A DNA stretch of 64,000 nucleotides from CAYQTL01 sp964420405 (GCA_964420405.1 CAYQTL010000006.1:77504-141503), one strand, 5' to 3'; positions 43,255 to 54,869 are shown, numbered from the stretch's first letter. Notes: generated from the letters alone by a model not told the origin. Made by a program: numbers and translations.

Positions 43255-43838
43255 ATGAGCGCCCAGGGCGAGATCACGCGGATTCTCGAGCGGCTCGACG
43301 GAGTCCGGGGCGAGGCGCGGAACGCGGTTCTCGAGGAGCTCGTGCCGAAGGTCTACACGGAGCTCAAGATCCTGGCGCGCTCCAACCGGTACCGCTGGGC
43401 GGCCAACCGTGCGCCGGGAACCACCAGCCTCGTCCACGAGGCCTACCTGAAGATCGCGAAGGGCGAGTCCTCCGGCTTCGACAGCCGACACGAGTTCTAC
43501 GCGCTGGCCTCGAGAGCGATGCGCTCGATCCTGGTCGACAATGCCAAGCGCCAGTCCCGCCAGAAGCGCGGCGGCGGCCGGGCCGAGGCCCCGCTCGAGG
43601 CGGCCGTGCCGGTCTCCGCCGAGAGGCCGGAGGAGTTGCTGGCGCTCGACGAGGCACTGGAACGCCTGGAGGGCCACCGGCCACGCCTCGCCCGGATCGT
43701 CGAGTGCCGTTGCTTCGGAGGGCTCACGGTGGAGCAGACCGCCAGCACGCTCGGCGTCTCGACCGCGACGGTGAAGCGGGACTGGAGGCTCGCCCGCGCC
43801 TGGCTGTACCGCGAGCTGCAGGTGGCCCCGGCGGAGTG

Positions 43839-43839
<1 letters not shown>
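43255..43839 (+). CDS. ECF-type RNA polymerase sigma factor (TIGR02999-like)
   Basis: 194 residues. Region 2 contains LVPKVYTELKILARSNRYRW, TTSLVHEAYLKIAKGE and HEFYALASRAMRSILVDNAKRQSRQKRGGG, the signature of the TIGR02999 ('ECF_ribo'-like) sigma group frequent in Acidobacteriota and Planctomycetota. Region 4 reads RLARIVECRCFGGLTVEQTASTLGVSTATVKRDWRLARAWLYREL with a clear helix-turn-helix. It directs RNA polymerase to unknown promoters. The downstream kinase starts at the stop codon (TGATG), the standard arrangement in which a membrane kinase is thought to control the sigma factor by phosphorylation in place of a classical anti-sigma factor. Confidence 0.92.
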
Positions 43840-46490
<2,651 letters not shown>

Positions 46491-46518
46491 TCCCTCGGGC
46501 GGGACCCTTTGCGTCTTC

Positions 46519-47190
46519 GTGTACATCGGCGGCGGCGCCAACGTCTTCGGCACCGTCGATCTCGCGACCGGCGCGGTGACCGCTCTCGCGACGGACAACC
46601 CGCAGGGCGAGTTCGAGGGCGCGGTGCAGGTCGGCGCCGGCGAGATCCTCAGCTGCAACGGGCCGGTGGTCCAGTTCGAGGACGGCATCCCCATGACGTG
46701 GACCAATCTCGACAACGGCGGGCCCTTCGCGTGGGTGACCACGGCCGACGCGACGGTCACCATCGGACCGGCCAACGACCAGTGCGTCAACGCCGAGGCG
46801 ATGGCCTGCCCCGGTGGCGGCGGCGCCACCTCGGATCTCGGCACGACCAATGACGCCACCTTCAGCAACGCGGGCACCTGCACCACCACCCACACGGCGC
46901 CGGAGGTCTGGTATTACATCGTGGGCAACGGTGGCGACATGACCGTCGACACCTGCATCGGGACGAGCTACGACACCAAGATCTCGGTGTGGGAGGGCAG
47001 CTGCGGCTCCCTGGTGTGCGTCGCCGGCAACGACGACGATTGCGGTCTGCAGTCGTCCGTCACCTGGACCAGCACGCCCGGGACCGACGACTACGTGATG
47101 GTGCACGGCTTCTCGTCGAGCACCGGCGACTTCGAGCTGACGCTGACGTGCGCGATCCCGGTGGAGCTGCAGGCGTTCACCATCGAGTGA
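46519..47190 (+). CDS. Fragment of a secreted protein with C-terminal IPVEL tag
   Basis: 223 residues if read from GTG 46519, but the frame starts abruptly with a beta-strand (YIGGGANVFGTVDLATG), has no signal peptide and no ribosome binding site, and begins 28 bp after the kinase stop. The body contains NDQCVNAEAMACPGGGG, TTHTAPEVWYYIVGNGGDM, CIGTSYDTKISVWEGSCGSL and DYVMVHGFSSSTGDFELTLT, a beta-sandwich with disulfide-type Cys pairs, clearly made for export. It ends IPVELQAFTIE, almost the same as the end of the lamin-tail protein at 49837-51381. The 5' end (signal peptide and first domain) seems to have been lost, perhaps when the kinase operon came next to it. It may be a pseudogene. Confidence 0.5.
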   Translation: MYIGGGANVFGTVDLATGAVTALATDNPQGEFEGAVQVGAGEILSCNGPVVQFEDGIPMTWTNLDNGGPFAWVTTADATVTIGPANDQCVNAEAMACPGGGGATSDLGTTNDATFSNAGTCTTTHTAPEVWYYIVGNGGDMTVDTCIGTSYDTKISVWEGSCGSLVCVAGNDDDCGLQSSVTWTSTPGTDDYVMVHGFSSSTGDFELTLTCAIPVELQAFTIE

Positions 47191-47213
47191 CGACCCGAAC
47201 GCTCGGAGACCTA

Positions 47214-47241
47214 CGGGCCGCCCTCCGGGGCGGCCCGTTTT
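47214..47241 (+). terminator. Intrinsic terminator
   Basis: A perfect 10-bp GC stem (CGGGCCGCCC / GGGCGGCCCG) with a TCCG tetraloop followed directly by TTTT (47238-47241). It ends the sigma-kinase transcript and isolates the cytochrome cluster that follows. Confidence 0.85.
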
Positions 47242-47332
47242 CGTACCCGCGCGGGATCGGCCCGCGCGAGGAGGGACACGAGACGGGTCGGGGCACGGGC
47301 CGGCGGAGCGGCGGGGCGGGATCGACGTCGAG

Positions 47333-47338
47333 TATACT
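47333..47338 (+). promoter_or_regulatory. Candidate -10 element upstream of the octaheme cytochrome gene
   Basis: TATACT lies at the start of an AT-rich stretch (47330-47375), unusual in this 70% GC sequence, about 90 bp before ATG 47431. A second possible pair (TTGTTC 47346 and TATGGC 47370, 18-bp spacing) exists in the same stretch. One of these is probably the promoter of the cytochrome genes. Confidence 0.35.
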
Positions 47339-47430
47339 CAATCACTTGTTCAAATTTACCGATCGGCGATATGGCGATAGACTCCCGGTGCCGCGTCGGG
47401 ACGACACCCGACGGCGAGCCGGGAGGTGCG

Positions 47431-49014
47431 ATGAGCACATGTCGGTCGAGCATCGTCAGCATCGCCGCGACCGCGTCCGTGCTCGTGGCCGTCCACGGGC
47501 CGGCCACGACCGCGGACCATCACCGGTATGACGCCCTCCAGGGCGAGTTCCGGTCGGGGCCCGAGGTCACCGAGGCCTGTCTCGGCTGCCACGTCCAGGC
47601 CGCCGACCAGGTGATGGAGACGATCCACTGGACGTGGGTCTGCCCGAGGTCGGTCGAGGCCGGCAAGCGGGTTGGCAAGGCGCATGTCGTCAACAACTTC
47701 TGTATCTCGGTGATGGGTAACGAGCCGCGCTGCACCAGCTGCCACGCCGGCTATGGCTGGAGCGACTCGAGCTTCGACTTCGCGGACCGCACCAAGGTGG
47801 ACTGCCTCGTCTGCCACGACACCACGGGCACCTACCGCAAGTTCCCGACCCTCGCCGGACACGTCAACACCGAGCCGATGGTGTTCGAGGGCGAGGTCTG
47901 GGAGCCGCCCGACCTCGGTCACGTCGCCCGGAGCGTGGGCCGTCCGTCCCGTGACACCTGCGGCGCCTGCCACTTCTACGGAGGCGGCGGCGAAGCGGTG
48001 AAGCACGCCGACCTCGACCCTTCGCTGTCCGCGCCGGAGCGCAGCCTCGACGTCCACATGGACGTCGACGGGCTGAACTACTCCTGTCAGGACTGCCATA
48101 CCACCCGCGACCACGCGATCTCCGGCCGCTGCTACGGTGTGCCGGCAGCGGAGAGCCAGACCTTCCAGTTCCCGCGGACCAAGGACGACACGCACATCTA
48201 CTGCGAGTCCTGCCACGGCAACCGCCCCCACGGGTCCAAGAACCTCGACGACCACGTGGACCGGGTGTCTTGCCAGGCGTGCCACATCCCGCGCGCGTCG
48301 AGGGCGATGCCGACCAAGTCGTCGTGGGACTGGTCCCAGGCCGGACGGCTGGGCCCGGCGGGCGAGGTCGTCACGCAGCGGGACCGGGAGGGGCGGGTGG
48401 TGTACGACTCCCGCAAGGGGGCGTTCACCTGGGATCAGGACTTCGTCCCCGAGTACGTGTGGTTCAACGGCTCCGCCGACAACATCCTGCTCCAGGATCC
48501 CGTCGACCCGTCGACCCCGGTGGCGATCAACCGGCTGCGCGGCGGCCCCGACGATCCGCGGGCGAGGATCTGGCCGGTCAAGGTGCACCGCGCCCGCCAG
48601 CCCTACGACCCGGTCGAGGGCACGCTGATCGCGCCCAAGCTCTTCGGCCCGAAGGGCTCTGGCGCCTACTGGTCGGACTTCGACTGGGAGCGGGCCGCGG
48701 CGGAAGGGATGGCGGCGGCCGGGCGGCCGTTCAGCGGCGAGGTCGGCTTCGTCGAGACCGAGATGTACTGGCCGATCACCCACATGGTGGCTCCCAAGGA
48801 GGACGCGGTGGCGTGCTCCGAGTGCCATGTCCGCAGCGGCGGCCGGCTGGCCACCGTGGAGGGGGTCTACCTGCCCGGCAGGGACCGCTTCGGATGGCTC
48901 GACCTGCTCGGGTGGTCGGTGAGCGGTCTGACGCTCGCGGCGGTCCTCGGCCACGGCGCCATCCGGATCGCGTGGCCCCGGCTGCGACGGCGCGGGGCGC
49001 CGAGGGAGGAGTGA
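47431..49014 (+). CDS. Membrane-anchored octaheme cytochrome c, tetrathionate reductase (OTR) family
   Basis: 527 residues with a signal peptide (SIVSIAATASVLVAVHGPATTA) and a C-terminal membrane helix (about 488-510). There are eight CXXCH motifs: CLGCH, CTSCH, CLVCH, CGACH, CQDCH, CESCH, CQACH and CSECH. Order and spacing, HWTWxCP after the first, GKAHVVNNFC before the second, FDFADRTKVDCLVCHDTTGTY and GRPSRDTCGACHF, match the octaheme tetrathionate-reductase family, whose founding Shewanella enzyme reduces tetrathionate, nitrite and hydroxylamine in vitro. The lysines preceding NNFC are kept, in contrast to the related domain in the 1093-residue fusion. GGGAGGTGCG precedes ATG 47431. It is followed directly by its probable electron donor, a cytochrome b. 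Confidence 0.88.
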   Translation: MSTCRSSIVSIAATASVLVAVHGPATTADHHRYDALQGEFRSGPEVTEACLGCHVQAADQVMETIHWTWVCPRSVEAGKRVGKAHVVNNFCISVMGNEPRCTSCHAGYGWSDSSFDFADRTKVDCLVCHDTTGTYRKFPTLAGHVNTEPMVFEGEVWEPPDLGHVARSVGRPSRDTCGACHFYGGGGEAVKHADLDPSLSAPERSLDVHMDVDGLNYSCQDCHTTRDHAISGRCYGVPAAESQTFQFPRTKDDTHIYCESCHGNRPHGSKNLDDHVDRVSCQACHIPRASRAMPTKSSWDWSQAGRLGPAGEVVTQRDREGRVVYDSRKGAFTWDQDFVPEYVWFNGSADNILLQDPVDPSTPVAINRLRGGPDDPRARIWPVKVHRARQPYDPVEGTLIAPKLFGPKGSGAYWSDFDWERAAAEGMAAAGRPFSGEVGFVETEMYWPITHMVAPKEDAVACSECHVRSGGRLATVEGVYLPGRDRFGWLDLLGWSVSGLTLAAVLGHGAIRIAWPRLRRRGAPREE

Positions 49015-49015
49015 G

Positions 49016-49801
49016 ATGGTCACTCGGAGGCTCTACCTCTACGACCTGTTCGAGCGCTTCTGGCACTGGACCCAGGCTGCGCTGGTGCTCGGCCTGCTCG
49101 CGACGGGCTTCGAGGTGCACGGATCATTCGACTGGCTCGGGTACGAGGTCGCCGTCGCGTGGCACGAGCGGCTCGCCTGGGGGCTGGTGGTGCTGGTGGT
49201 GTTCGCCGCGTTCTGGCACTTCACCACCGGCGAGTGGCGGCAGTACCTGCCGACCATGGACAAGGTCCACGCGATGGTGCGCTTCTACCTGGTGGGGATC
49301 TTCCACGGCGAGCGTCACCCGACGGCGAAGACCCGGCTGACCAAGCTCAACCCGCTGCAGCGGATCGCGTACCTCGGCCTGAAGATCCTGGTCTTTCCCG
49401 TACAGCTCGCCTCGGGCTTCGCCTACCTGTACCGGGACGAGCTCGCCGCCCGGGGTCTCGAGCTGCCGCTCGCGACGTACGCGTTGATCCACACGGCCGG
49501 CGCCTTCGCCCTGCTCGCCTTCGTCATCGGGCACGTCTACCTGACGACGACAGGCCACACGCCCCTCGCCGCCCTCGAGGCCATGGTCACGGGGTGGGAG
49601 GTGGTCGAGGACCACGACGAGCCCGACAGCCGGCACGTCCCGGCGCCGGCGGTGGCGGGCACGGCCCGGGTCGAGGATGTCGCGGGGGCCGCCCGCGGCT
49701 CGGAGGTCATCGGGCGCGCGGCGCCCGGTGCGGCCGCTCTGGACGGCACTCCCCGAGGGTTTGACACCGGCGGAGGGAGTGGCGAGACTGCGCCGAGGTG
49801 A
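49016..49801 (+). CDS. Cytochrome b561-type membrane subunit
   Basis: 261 residues with four membrane helices. Haem-ligand-type histidines sit in the helices: FERFWHWTQAALVLGL, VAWHERLAWGLVVLVVFAAFWHF, ATYALIHTAGAFALLAFVIGHVY; together with GEWRQYLP these match the PhsC/NapC-like di-haem cytochrome b561 subunits that oxidise quinol for periplasmic reductases (thiosulfate reductase and formate dehydrogenase gamma types). The last 65 residues are a low-complexity Ala/Gly/Glu tail, longer than the family norm. ATG 49016 starts 2 nt after the octaheme stop with GGGAGGAG just ahead, so the two are co-translated. It probably passes electrons between the quinone pool and the octaheme protein. Confidence 0.85.
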   Translation: MVTRRLYLYDLFERFWHWTQAALVLGLLATGFEVHGSFDWLGYEVAVAWHERLAWGLVVLVVFAAFWHFTTGEWRQYLPTMDKVHAMVRFYLVGIFHGERHPTAKTRLTKLNPLQRIAYLGLKILVFPVQLASGFAYLYRDELAARGLELPLATYALIHTAGAFALLAFVIGHVYLTTTGHTPLAALEAMVTGWEVVEDHDEPDSRHVPAPAVAGTARVEDVAGAARGSEVIGRAAPGAAALDGTPRGFDTGGGSGETAPR

Positions 49802-49836
49802 GGTGCTGACCGAGACCGAGAGGGAGGAGTGAGCCG

Positions 49837-51381
49837 ATGTCAACCTGGGGGAGATCCGTAATCGTGTTCTGCTGTGTGCTTTCCCTCGCCGCCGGCCCGG
49901 CCGCGGCGCAGGGGCTCGACCCGGTCGAGGCGGAGGAGCAGGGGATCGAGGCCACGCCGACGGCGCCGGGCCCGGTCGGCCAGCGGTCGTTCCAGCGGGG
50001 GACCGAGTCGACGAGATTGCTGCTGATCCCGGAGAGCACCAACGACCGGGTGATGGCGTTCGACGCCGACACCGGCGACCTGGTCGACGCCGACTTCATA
50101 CCGGCGGATCCGGCCAACCTGGCGACCCCGCTCAACGCGATCCTGAAGGGCGACGGGTCGGGCATTCTCGTCTCCGACCAGCTCGGCGACGCCGTCTTCG
50201 AGTACGGTCTGGACGGGAGCTTCGTGGGACTGTTCGCGCCGGCGGGAGGTGTCGACACCGCCATCCTCGACAACGTCCGCGGAATCGCCCTCCACCCCGT
50301 CACGGGCAACCTGCTGGTGACCGTCGGGTCCGGGGCCAACGACGACGCCGTCGCCGAGTTCGACGCCGCCGGCACCTACCTGGGCAACTTCGTCGCCAAC
50401 GGTGCTGGCGGGCTCGACAGCCCATTCGACGTCCTGTTCGGCACCGACGCCCTGGTCGGCGGCATCACCAGCGACGCGATCCACCGCTACGACGCCACCA
50501 CGGGCGCGCACCTGAGCGACCTGCTCACCGGGGTCGCCTTTCCGGAGCAGCTCGCGTTCGCGTCCAGCAACGGCAATCTCCTGATCGCGAACTTCAGCTC
50601 GAACACGGGCTTCGACGACGGCGTCATCGAGGTCCAGCTCGACGGCACGGTGGTCGGGAACTACGACGTGGTCGGAGGTCTGCGGGGCGTCTACGAGCTT
50701 GCGAACGGCAACCTGCTCGTCACCGACGGCAACGGCGTCCACGAGATCACCCGCGCCAACGCGGTGGTGGAAAGCAAGATCACCGGCGTCAGCGCGCGGT
50801 TCATCGAGCTGGTCGAGATCCCCGGCGGCAACCTCGTGATCAACGAGATCGACTACGACCAGGACGGCACCGACAGCGAGGAGTTCGTCGAGATCTACAA
50901 CCCGACCGGCTCCGCGGTCAACCTGGACGGATGGGTCGTGGAGCTGGTGAACGGCTCGAACGGGTCGGTGTACAACACCATCGCCTTGCCGGCGGTCGAC
51001 CTCGCCCCGGACGACTACTTCGTGATCTGCGGCAACGCCGCCACGGTCCCGAACTGCGACCTCGATGACGACCCCGACACCAACTTCATCCAGAACGGGG
51101 CGCCGGACGCGGTCGGGCTGCGCGACGGCACGGGCAGCCTGATCGACGCGGTCAGCTACGAGGGCGACACCGCGGGCTACACGGAAGGCTCCGGGACAGG
51201 GCTCGAGGATGATCCCTCGATCGACTACTTCAGCATTTCGCGCGACCCGAACGGCGCCGACACGGACGTCAACAACGTCGACCTGAGCGGCCGGTGCAAC
51301 TCGCCGGGTCAGCCGAACTTCGAGACCACCACAGGCTGCGTGATGATCCCGGTGGAGCTGATGAGCTTCTCCATCGAGTAG
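49837..51381 (+). CDS. Secreted propeller protein with lamin-tail domain and C-terminal IPVEL tag
   Basis: 514 residues with a signal peptide (MSTWGRSVIVFCCVLSLAAGPAAAQ). Residues about 58-330 form an NHL/YncE-like propeller (LLLIPESTNDRVMAFDADTG; GNLLVTVGSGANDDAVAEFD; GNLLIANFSS). Residues about 335-470 are a lamin-tail domain: LVINEIDYDQDGTDSEEFVE, IYNPTGSAVNLDGWVVEL, DDYFVICG and DAVGLRDGTGSLIDAVSYEG. Such domains are common on bacterial extracellular nucleases and adhesins. The protein ends CVMIPVELMSFSIE, a tag shared with the fragment at 46519-47190. GAGGGAGGAGTGAGCCG precedes ATG 49837; it may be transcribed with the cytochrome genes, 35 bp upstream, but its role with them is unclear. 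Confidence 0.85.
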   Translation: MSTWGRSVIVFCCVLSLAAGPAAAQGLDPVEAEEQGIEATPTAPGPVGQRSFQRGTESTRLLLIPESTNDRVMAFDADTGDLVDADFIPADPANLATPLNAILKGDGSGILVSDQLGDAVFEYGLDGSFVGLFAPAGGVDTAILDNVRGIALHPVTGNLLVTVGSGANDDAVAEFDAAGTYLGNFVANGAGGLDSPFDVLFGTDALVGGITSDAIHRYDATTGAHLSDLLTGVAFPEQLAFASSNGNLLIANFSSNTGFDDGVIEVQLDGTVVGNYDVVGGLRGVYELANGNLLVTDGNGVHEITRANAVVESKITGVSARFIELVEIPGGNLVINEIDYDQDGTDSEEFVEIYNPTGSAVNLDGWVVELVNGSNGSVYNTIALPAVDLAPDDYFVICGNAATVPNCDLDDDPDTNFIQNGAPDAVGLRDGTGSLIDAVSYEGDTAGYTEGSGTGLEDDPSIDYFSISRDPNGADTDVNNVDLSGRCNSPGQPNFETTTGCVMIPVELMSFSIE

Positions 51382-51405
51382 CGCCGCACATCCGGACGAG
51401 ACCAG

Positions 51406-51437
51406 GGCCCGGGGCCGCCGTCGCGCGGCCCCGGGCC
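51406..51437. terminator. Strong bidirectional hairpin
   Basis: A perfect 13-bp GC stem (GGCCCGGGGCCGC / GCGGCCCCGGGCC) with a 6-nt loop between the lamin-tail gene (stop 51381) and the convergent CGGC gene (stop 51616). No T-tract. Confidence 0.75.
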
Positions 51438-51615
51438 GCTCGTCGGAGGCCTCGGCAGCGATCTCGCGGCGGCCTCCCGGAAGGACCATCGGGGTCGCCA
51501 GCTCCCGCGAGGACGCCAAGGTCGTCCACTCCCGCGGCCCGCGTCCCGGCGGAGGGCGCCGCCGGGGAGTGGAGACGGTAACCGGCCCGGGGCGGAGCCG
51601 GGTGGGCTGCCAGCG

Positions 51616-52095
51616 TCAGTCGTACCGCCTGCGGACGGCCTCGTCGGCGATGACGGGGCGGATGCGCTCCTGCCACGCGGCCGAGCTCCAGGTCGCGAGG
51701 GCCTGGTGGGTCTCGTAGTAGGCCTGCGGAATCGGATGGGTTCCGAGCACGACCTCCATGCCGTACCGCCGCTCGATGAAGAGGGTGAAGTCGTCGACGA
51801 AGGGACAGGGCGGGTAGCCGACGAGGAGCCCGGTCGCGAGGTGCACCACCTCGGCGCCGTTGCGCAGCATCTCCGCCGGTGCGTACTCGACGTTGCCGCC
51901 GGGGCAGCCGTCACAGGTCGTGTAGCCGACCAATCTGACGTCCCTGCCGCGGTAGCGCTCGAACGCCCCCTGCCGCTCCTCCAGCGCCCGCAGGCACTTG
52001 CCGCCGGCACACCGCCGCCAGCGGTCGCAGATGACGATCCCGATCTTCGTCGAGACTGCGGTCGCCCGCGTCGCCGTCGTGACATCGTGTCCCAC
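51616..52095 (-). CDS. CGGC-domain protein
   Basis: 159 residues from GTG 52095. The domain runs from KIGIVICDRWRRCAGGKCLRA to the C-terminus with the conserved Cys set: CAGGKC, TTCDGCPGGNVEYA and GYPPCPFVDDF. CGGC proteins are small putative metal-binding proteins of unknown function, frequent in anaerobes and near other redox or cofactor genes. GAGGAGGCGACC directly precedes the GTG and fixes the start; longer in-frame upstream sequence is not protein-like. It lies convergent to the cytochrome cluster and on the same strand as the NifX-like gene and sigma-54 regulator, with 486 bp between. Confidence 0.88.
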   Translation of the reverse strand: MGHDVTTATRATAVSTKIGIVICDRWRRCAGGKCLRALEERQGAFERYRGRDVRLVGYTTCDGCPGGNVEYAPAEMLRNGAEVVHLATGLLVGYPPCPFVDDFTLFIERRYGMEVVLGTHPIPQAYYETHQALATWSSAAWQERIRPVIADEAVRRRYD

Positions 52096-52581
52096 GGTCG
52101 CCTCCTCGTCGCCGGCCGCCGCCGGCTCGGCGCGTCGGAGGATGCAACGGGGCTGCCAGCAGGCCTCCGCCGGGCGGACGGCGGCCGACGGTGCGCCGGA
52201 TGGGCGGAGAAGCCTCGTCGCGGCCGCCCGCCTCCCGGACCGGGTTCCAGGCCCGGCCTGGAACCCATGCACATCGCGTGATTTCAGGCTCGCCGACAGA
52301 TGCGAAACGCGAGTGTGTCGCCGGCTTCTCCGGTGTCCGCCTCCGCGTCCGCCGAGGGTGTGGTCAGTCGAGAGGCTGTCGCGTCCGGAGTGCGCCCGAC
52401 GGCACTGATCTTGCTCTGCTGCGACGTGACGACTCCAGGAAGCTCCCGGAGGGCGGGGAGGCGACCCATGGCGGATCGGATCGCGACGGCCGAGGGCCAC
52501 GAGCGGGCACGAGCCGCCCTCGACGCGGGCCGCAGCCTGCCGCACCGTCGCGCGCTCGCCCGCTCCCCCGGTGGTGCGGCC
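52096..52581. other. Intergenic region upstream of the CGGC gene
   Basis: 486 bp between two leftward genes. I see no gene start with a plausible product on either strand, no hairpin of note, and no promoter I can name with confidence. Confidence 0.4.
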
Positions 52582-53106
52582 TCAGCGCCGGTCCGGCGGG
52601 CCGTCGCCTGCGCCGAGCCGATCCCCGCGCTCGCCGTCGCCCCGGTTGACGGGCCCCTCGGTCGCGGCCGCCGGGCGGGACGGTCCTCGGTGGGCAGCGT
52701 CGCCGGGCGAGAAGCTCTCCCATCGCCTGCCCTCCCGCTCCAACCGGCCGCGGAGGGTGTCGCGGCCATGCCCTGGGAGGCGGGTGTGGCCCGGGCTGGC
52801 GTAGCGGCCGTCCCCCAATGTGCCGTGGGCGTAGGCGGCCACGATCTCCTCGACGGGCCCGCAGACGTCGCCGACGACCTCGATCCCCGCCGAGACGAGA
52901 ACCGACCCGAGGGACCTGGAGATGGCGGAGCAGATCAGCACCTCCACGCCGAGGGTGCGGAGGGCGGCCGCCCGTCCCGCCGTGTCGAGCGGCCGCCGCG
53001 CCAGAGCCGTCACCGCCCCGTCCACCACCGTGTAGACGGCGACCTGCCTCGCGACGTCGAACACCGGGGCAATCCGCCCCTGCCAGACAGGGATCGCCAC
53101 CCGCAT
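52582..53106 (-). CDS. NifX/NifB-type dinitrogenase iron-molybdenum cofactor family protein
   Basis: 174 residues. Residues 1-100 have the ribonuclease-H-like NifX fold: MRVAIPVWQGRIAPVFDVAR, YTVVDGAVTALARRPLD, LRTLGVEVLICSAISRSLGS and EIVAAYAHGTLGDGRY. The family binds iron-sulfur or Mo-Fe cofactor precursors; stand-alone members occur widely outside nitrogen fixers, often beside sigma-54 regulators. The last 60 residues are charged low-complexity sequence. The gene follows the sigma-54 regulator on the same strand (195 bp apart), a pairing known from several anaerobes. Confidence 0.82.
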   Translation of the reverse strand: MRVAIPVWQGRIAPVFDVARQVAVYTVVDGAVTALARRPLDTAGRAAALRTLGVEVLICSAISRSLGSVLVSAGIEVVGDVCGPVEEIVAAYAHGTLGDGRYASPGHTRLPGHGRDTLRGRLEREGRRWESFSPGDAAHRGPSRPAAATEGPVNRGDGERGDRLGAGDGPPDRR

Positions 53107-53301
53107 CGAGGCTCACGCCAGCAATTCTCCTGCCAGAGCCGACGAGTGGGCCGGACCCGGCGGCAGGTTCGGGGGCCGGCGCTCGGCTCCCGGCTCGGCG
53201 GCAACGGGCGGTGGTCCCGTGCGACGCTTCGCCGTCGACGACGTCGATGGGGTGTCGACGTCGTCGGCTCGCGGATCTCCCGGGTCGCGGCGCCCGGGCC
53301 G

Positions 53302-54687
53302 TCAGCTCCCGCCCGGGGAGCCCCGCCTCCCTCGCCGGCTGCGGCCGTCGCCGTCCGGTGGCGTGATGCCCAGCCTCCTGATCTTGCGCGCCAGTGTCGT
53401 CGGGTGGATGCCCAGCTCCTGCGCGACCGCCGTGCGGCTGCCTCCGTGGCGGCGGAGGGCGTCGTCGATGTGGATCGCGACGACCGCGTCCAGGGAGGCG
53501 CCCCGCCCGGCGGCGAGGGCGCCGGAAGCGGTCCTCTCGATCAGCTCCCTGGGCAGGTGGTGCAGCTCGACCAGGCCGCCACGGCACAGCACGAACGCGT
53601 GCTCGACGATGTTCTCCAGCTCGCGGGCATTGCCCGGGTAGTCGTGCCGCATCAGGACGGCGAGCACGTCGTCGGTGACCCCCAGCACGTCCTTGCCCTG
53701 GAGGCGGTTGAAGCGCGAGATGAAGTGGTCGACGAGCAGCGGGATGTCCTCGCGGCGGTCCCGCAGCGCAGGCAGCCCCAACTGGAAGACGTTGATGCGG
53801 TAGAACAGGTCCTCGCGGAAGCGGCCCTCGCGGACGAGCCCGCGCAAATCGTGTTGGGTCGCGGTGATCACGCGGACGTCCGCTTCGACCGTGTCGACCG
53901 AGCCCAACGGCTCGTAGGCCCGCTCCTGGAGCACGCGCAGCAGGCGGACCTGCATCGCCGACGAGATGTCGCCGATCTCGTCCAGCAGGATGGTGCCGCC
54001 GCGTGCGAGGGCGAACCGTCCGGGCTTGTCGCGCCGGGCGTCCGTGAACGCGCCCGCGCGGTAGCCGAACAGCTCCGACTCGAGCAGGGTGTCCGGCAGG
54101 GCGCCGCAGTTGATCGCGACAAACCGCCCGTCGCGCCGGGGCGAGAGGTCGTGAATGGCGCGCGCGACGAGCTCCTTGCCGGTGCCGCTCGCGCCGTGGA
54201 TGACGACCGTGCTGTCGCTCTCGGCGACCGTCGGAAGCAGCTCGAACAGCGCGCGCATGGCGGCGCTGCGCCCGATGATGTCCGCGAAGCGGTAGCGGTC
54301 CTCGAGTCTGCGCCGGAGCTCCTCGACCTGGCTGAGGTCGCGGAACGTCTCGACGCCGCCGACGATCCGCCCGTCCCTGTCTTGGAGGATCGCGGTGGAG
54401 ATGCTGACGGGCACCTGCCCGCCGCCGACGTCGATGAGGTAGACCGCGGCGTTGACCACGGGGCGGCCCGACGCCAGCGTACGGCGCAGCGCGCAGTCGG
54501 ACTCGCAGCAGCTGGCCCGGAAGACGTCGCAGCACCGCCGGTGGATGGCGTCCTCCCGCGCGATGCCCGTGATCCTCTCGGCGGCCCGGTTGAACGACGT
54601 GATCCGCCACTCCCGGTCGACGGTGAAGACACCGTCCGTCACGCTGTCGAGGATGATCTGCGCCGCCTCGGGGCTGTCGTGGTTCAT
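53302..54687 (-). CDS. Sigma-54-dependent activator with Cys-rich PAS domain
   Basis: 461 residues. An N-terminal PAS domain (about 10-120) contains FTVDREWRITSFNRAAERITG, then CCDVFRASCCESDC, a five-Cys patch that suggests redox or metal sensing. The AAA+ domain (about 135-365) has Walker A GASGTGKE, the sigma-54 contact loop GAFTDA (variant of GAFTGA), Walker B GGTILLDEIGD and the Arg-finger region FREDLFYRINVF. A Fis-type helix-turn-helix ends the protein (RTAVAQELGIHPTTLARKIRRLG). All catalytic residues are intact, in contrast to the AAA+ domain of the 12820-15264 fusion. It is divergent (182 bp) from the ferredoxin/NrfD-cytochrome operon and is a likely candidate to regulate it. Confidence 0.92.
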   Translation of the reverse strand: MNHDSPEAAQIILDSVTDGVFTVDREWRITSFNRAAERITGIAREDAIHRRCCDVFRASCCESDCALRRTLASGRPVVNAAVYLIDVGGGQVPVSISTAILQDRDGRIVGGVETFRDLSQVEELRRRLEDRYRFADIIGRSAAMRALFELLPTVAESDSTVVIHGASGTGKELVARAIHDLSPRRDGRFVAINCGALPDTLLESELFGYRAGAFTDARRDKPGRFALARGGTILLDEIGDISSAMQVRLLRVLQERAYEPLGSVDTVEADVRVITATQHDLRGLVREGRFREDLFYRINVFQLGLPALRDRREDIPLLVDHFISRFNRLQGKDVLGVTDDVLAVLMRHDYPGNARELENIVEHAFVLCRGGLVELHHLPRELIERTASGALAAGRGASLDAVVAIHIDDALRRHGGSRTAVAQELGIHPTTLARKIRRLGITPPDGDGRSRRGRRGSPGGS

Positions 54688-54869
54688 CGGCTCCTCCCGC
54701 CACCGGCGGAGGGCGGTGGGCGCGGGCTCCGCCGCGGTCGACCGTCGCCCTACCCAAGGCCATGTTCGGTCCTCTCCGACCGCGCTGTCAAAGGTGTCGG
54801 CCGATCGATCGCGTGCGCACGGACTCGCGATCGCCCACCTGAGGAGCCGTCGAGCATGGGGGGTGTACC

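Noticed and set aside
54827..54845. GG-N10-GC pattern resembling a sigma-54 -24/-12 promoter before the ferredoxin gene
   Set aside because: Only the two invariant dinucleotides fit; the surrounding bases do not match TGGCAC/TTGC. In a 70% GC sequence such a pattern is expected by chance.
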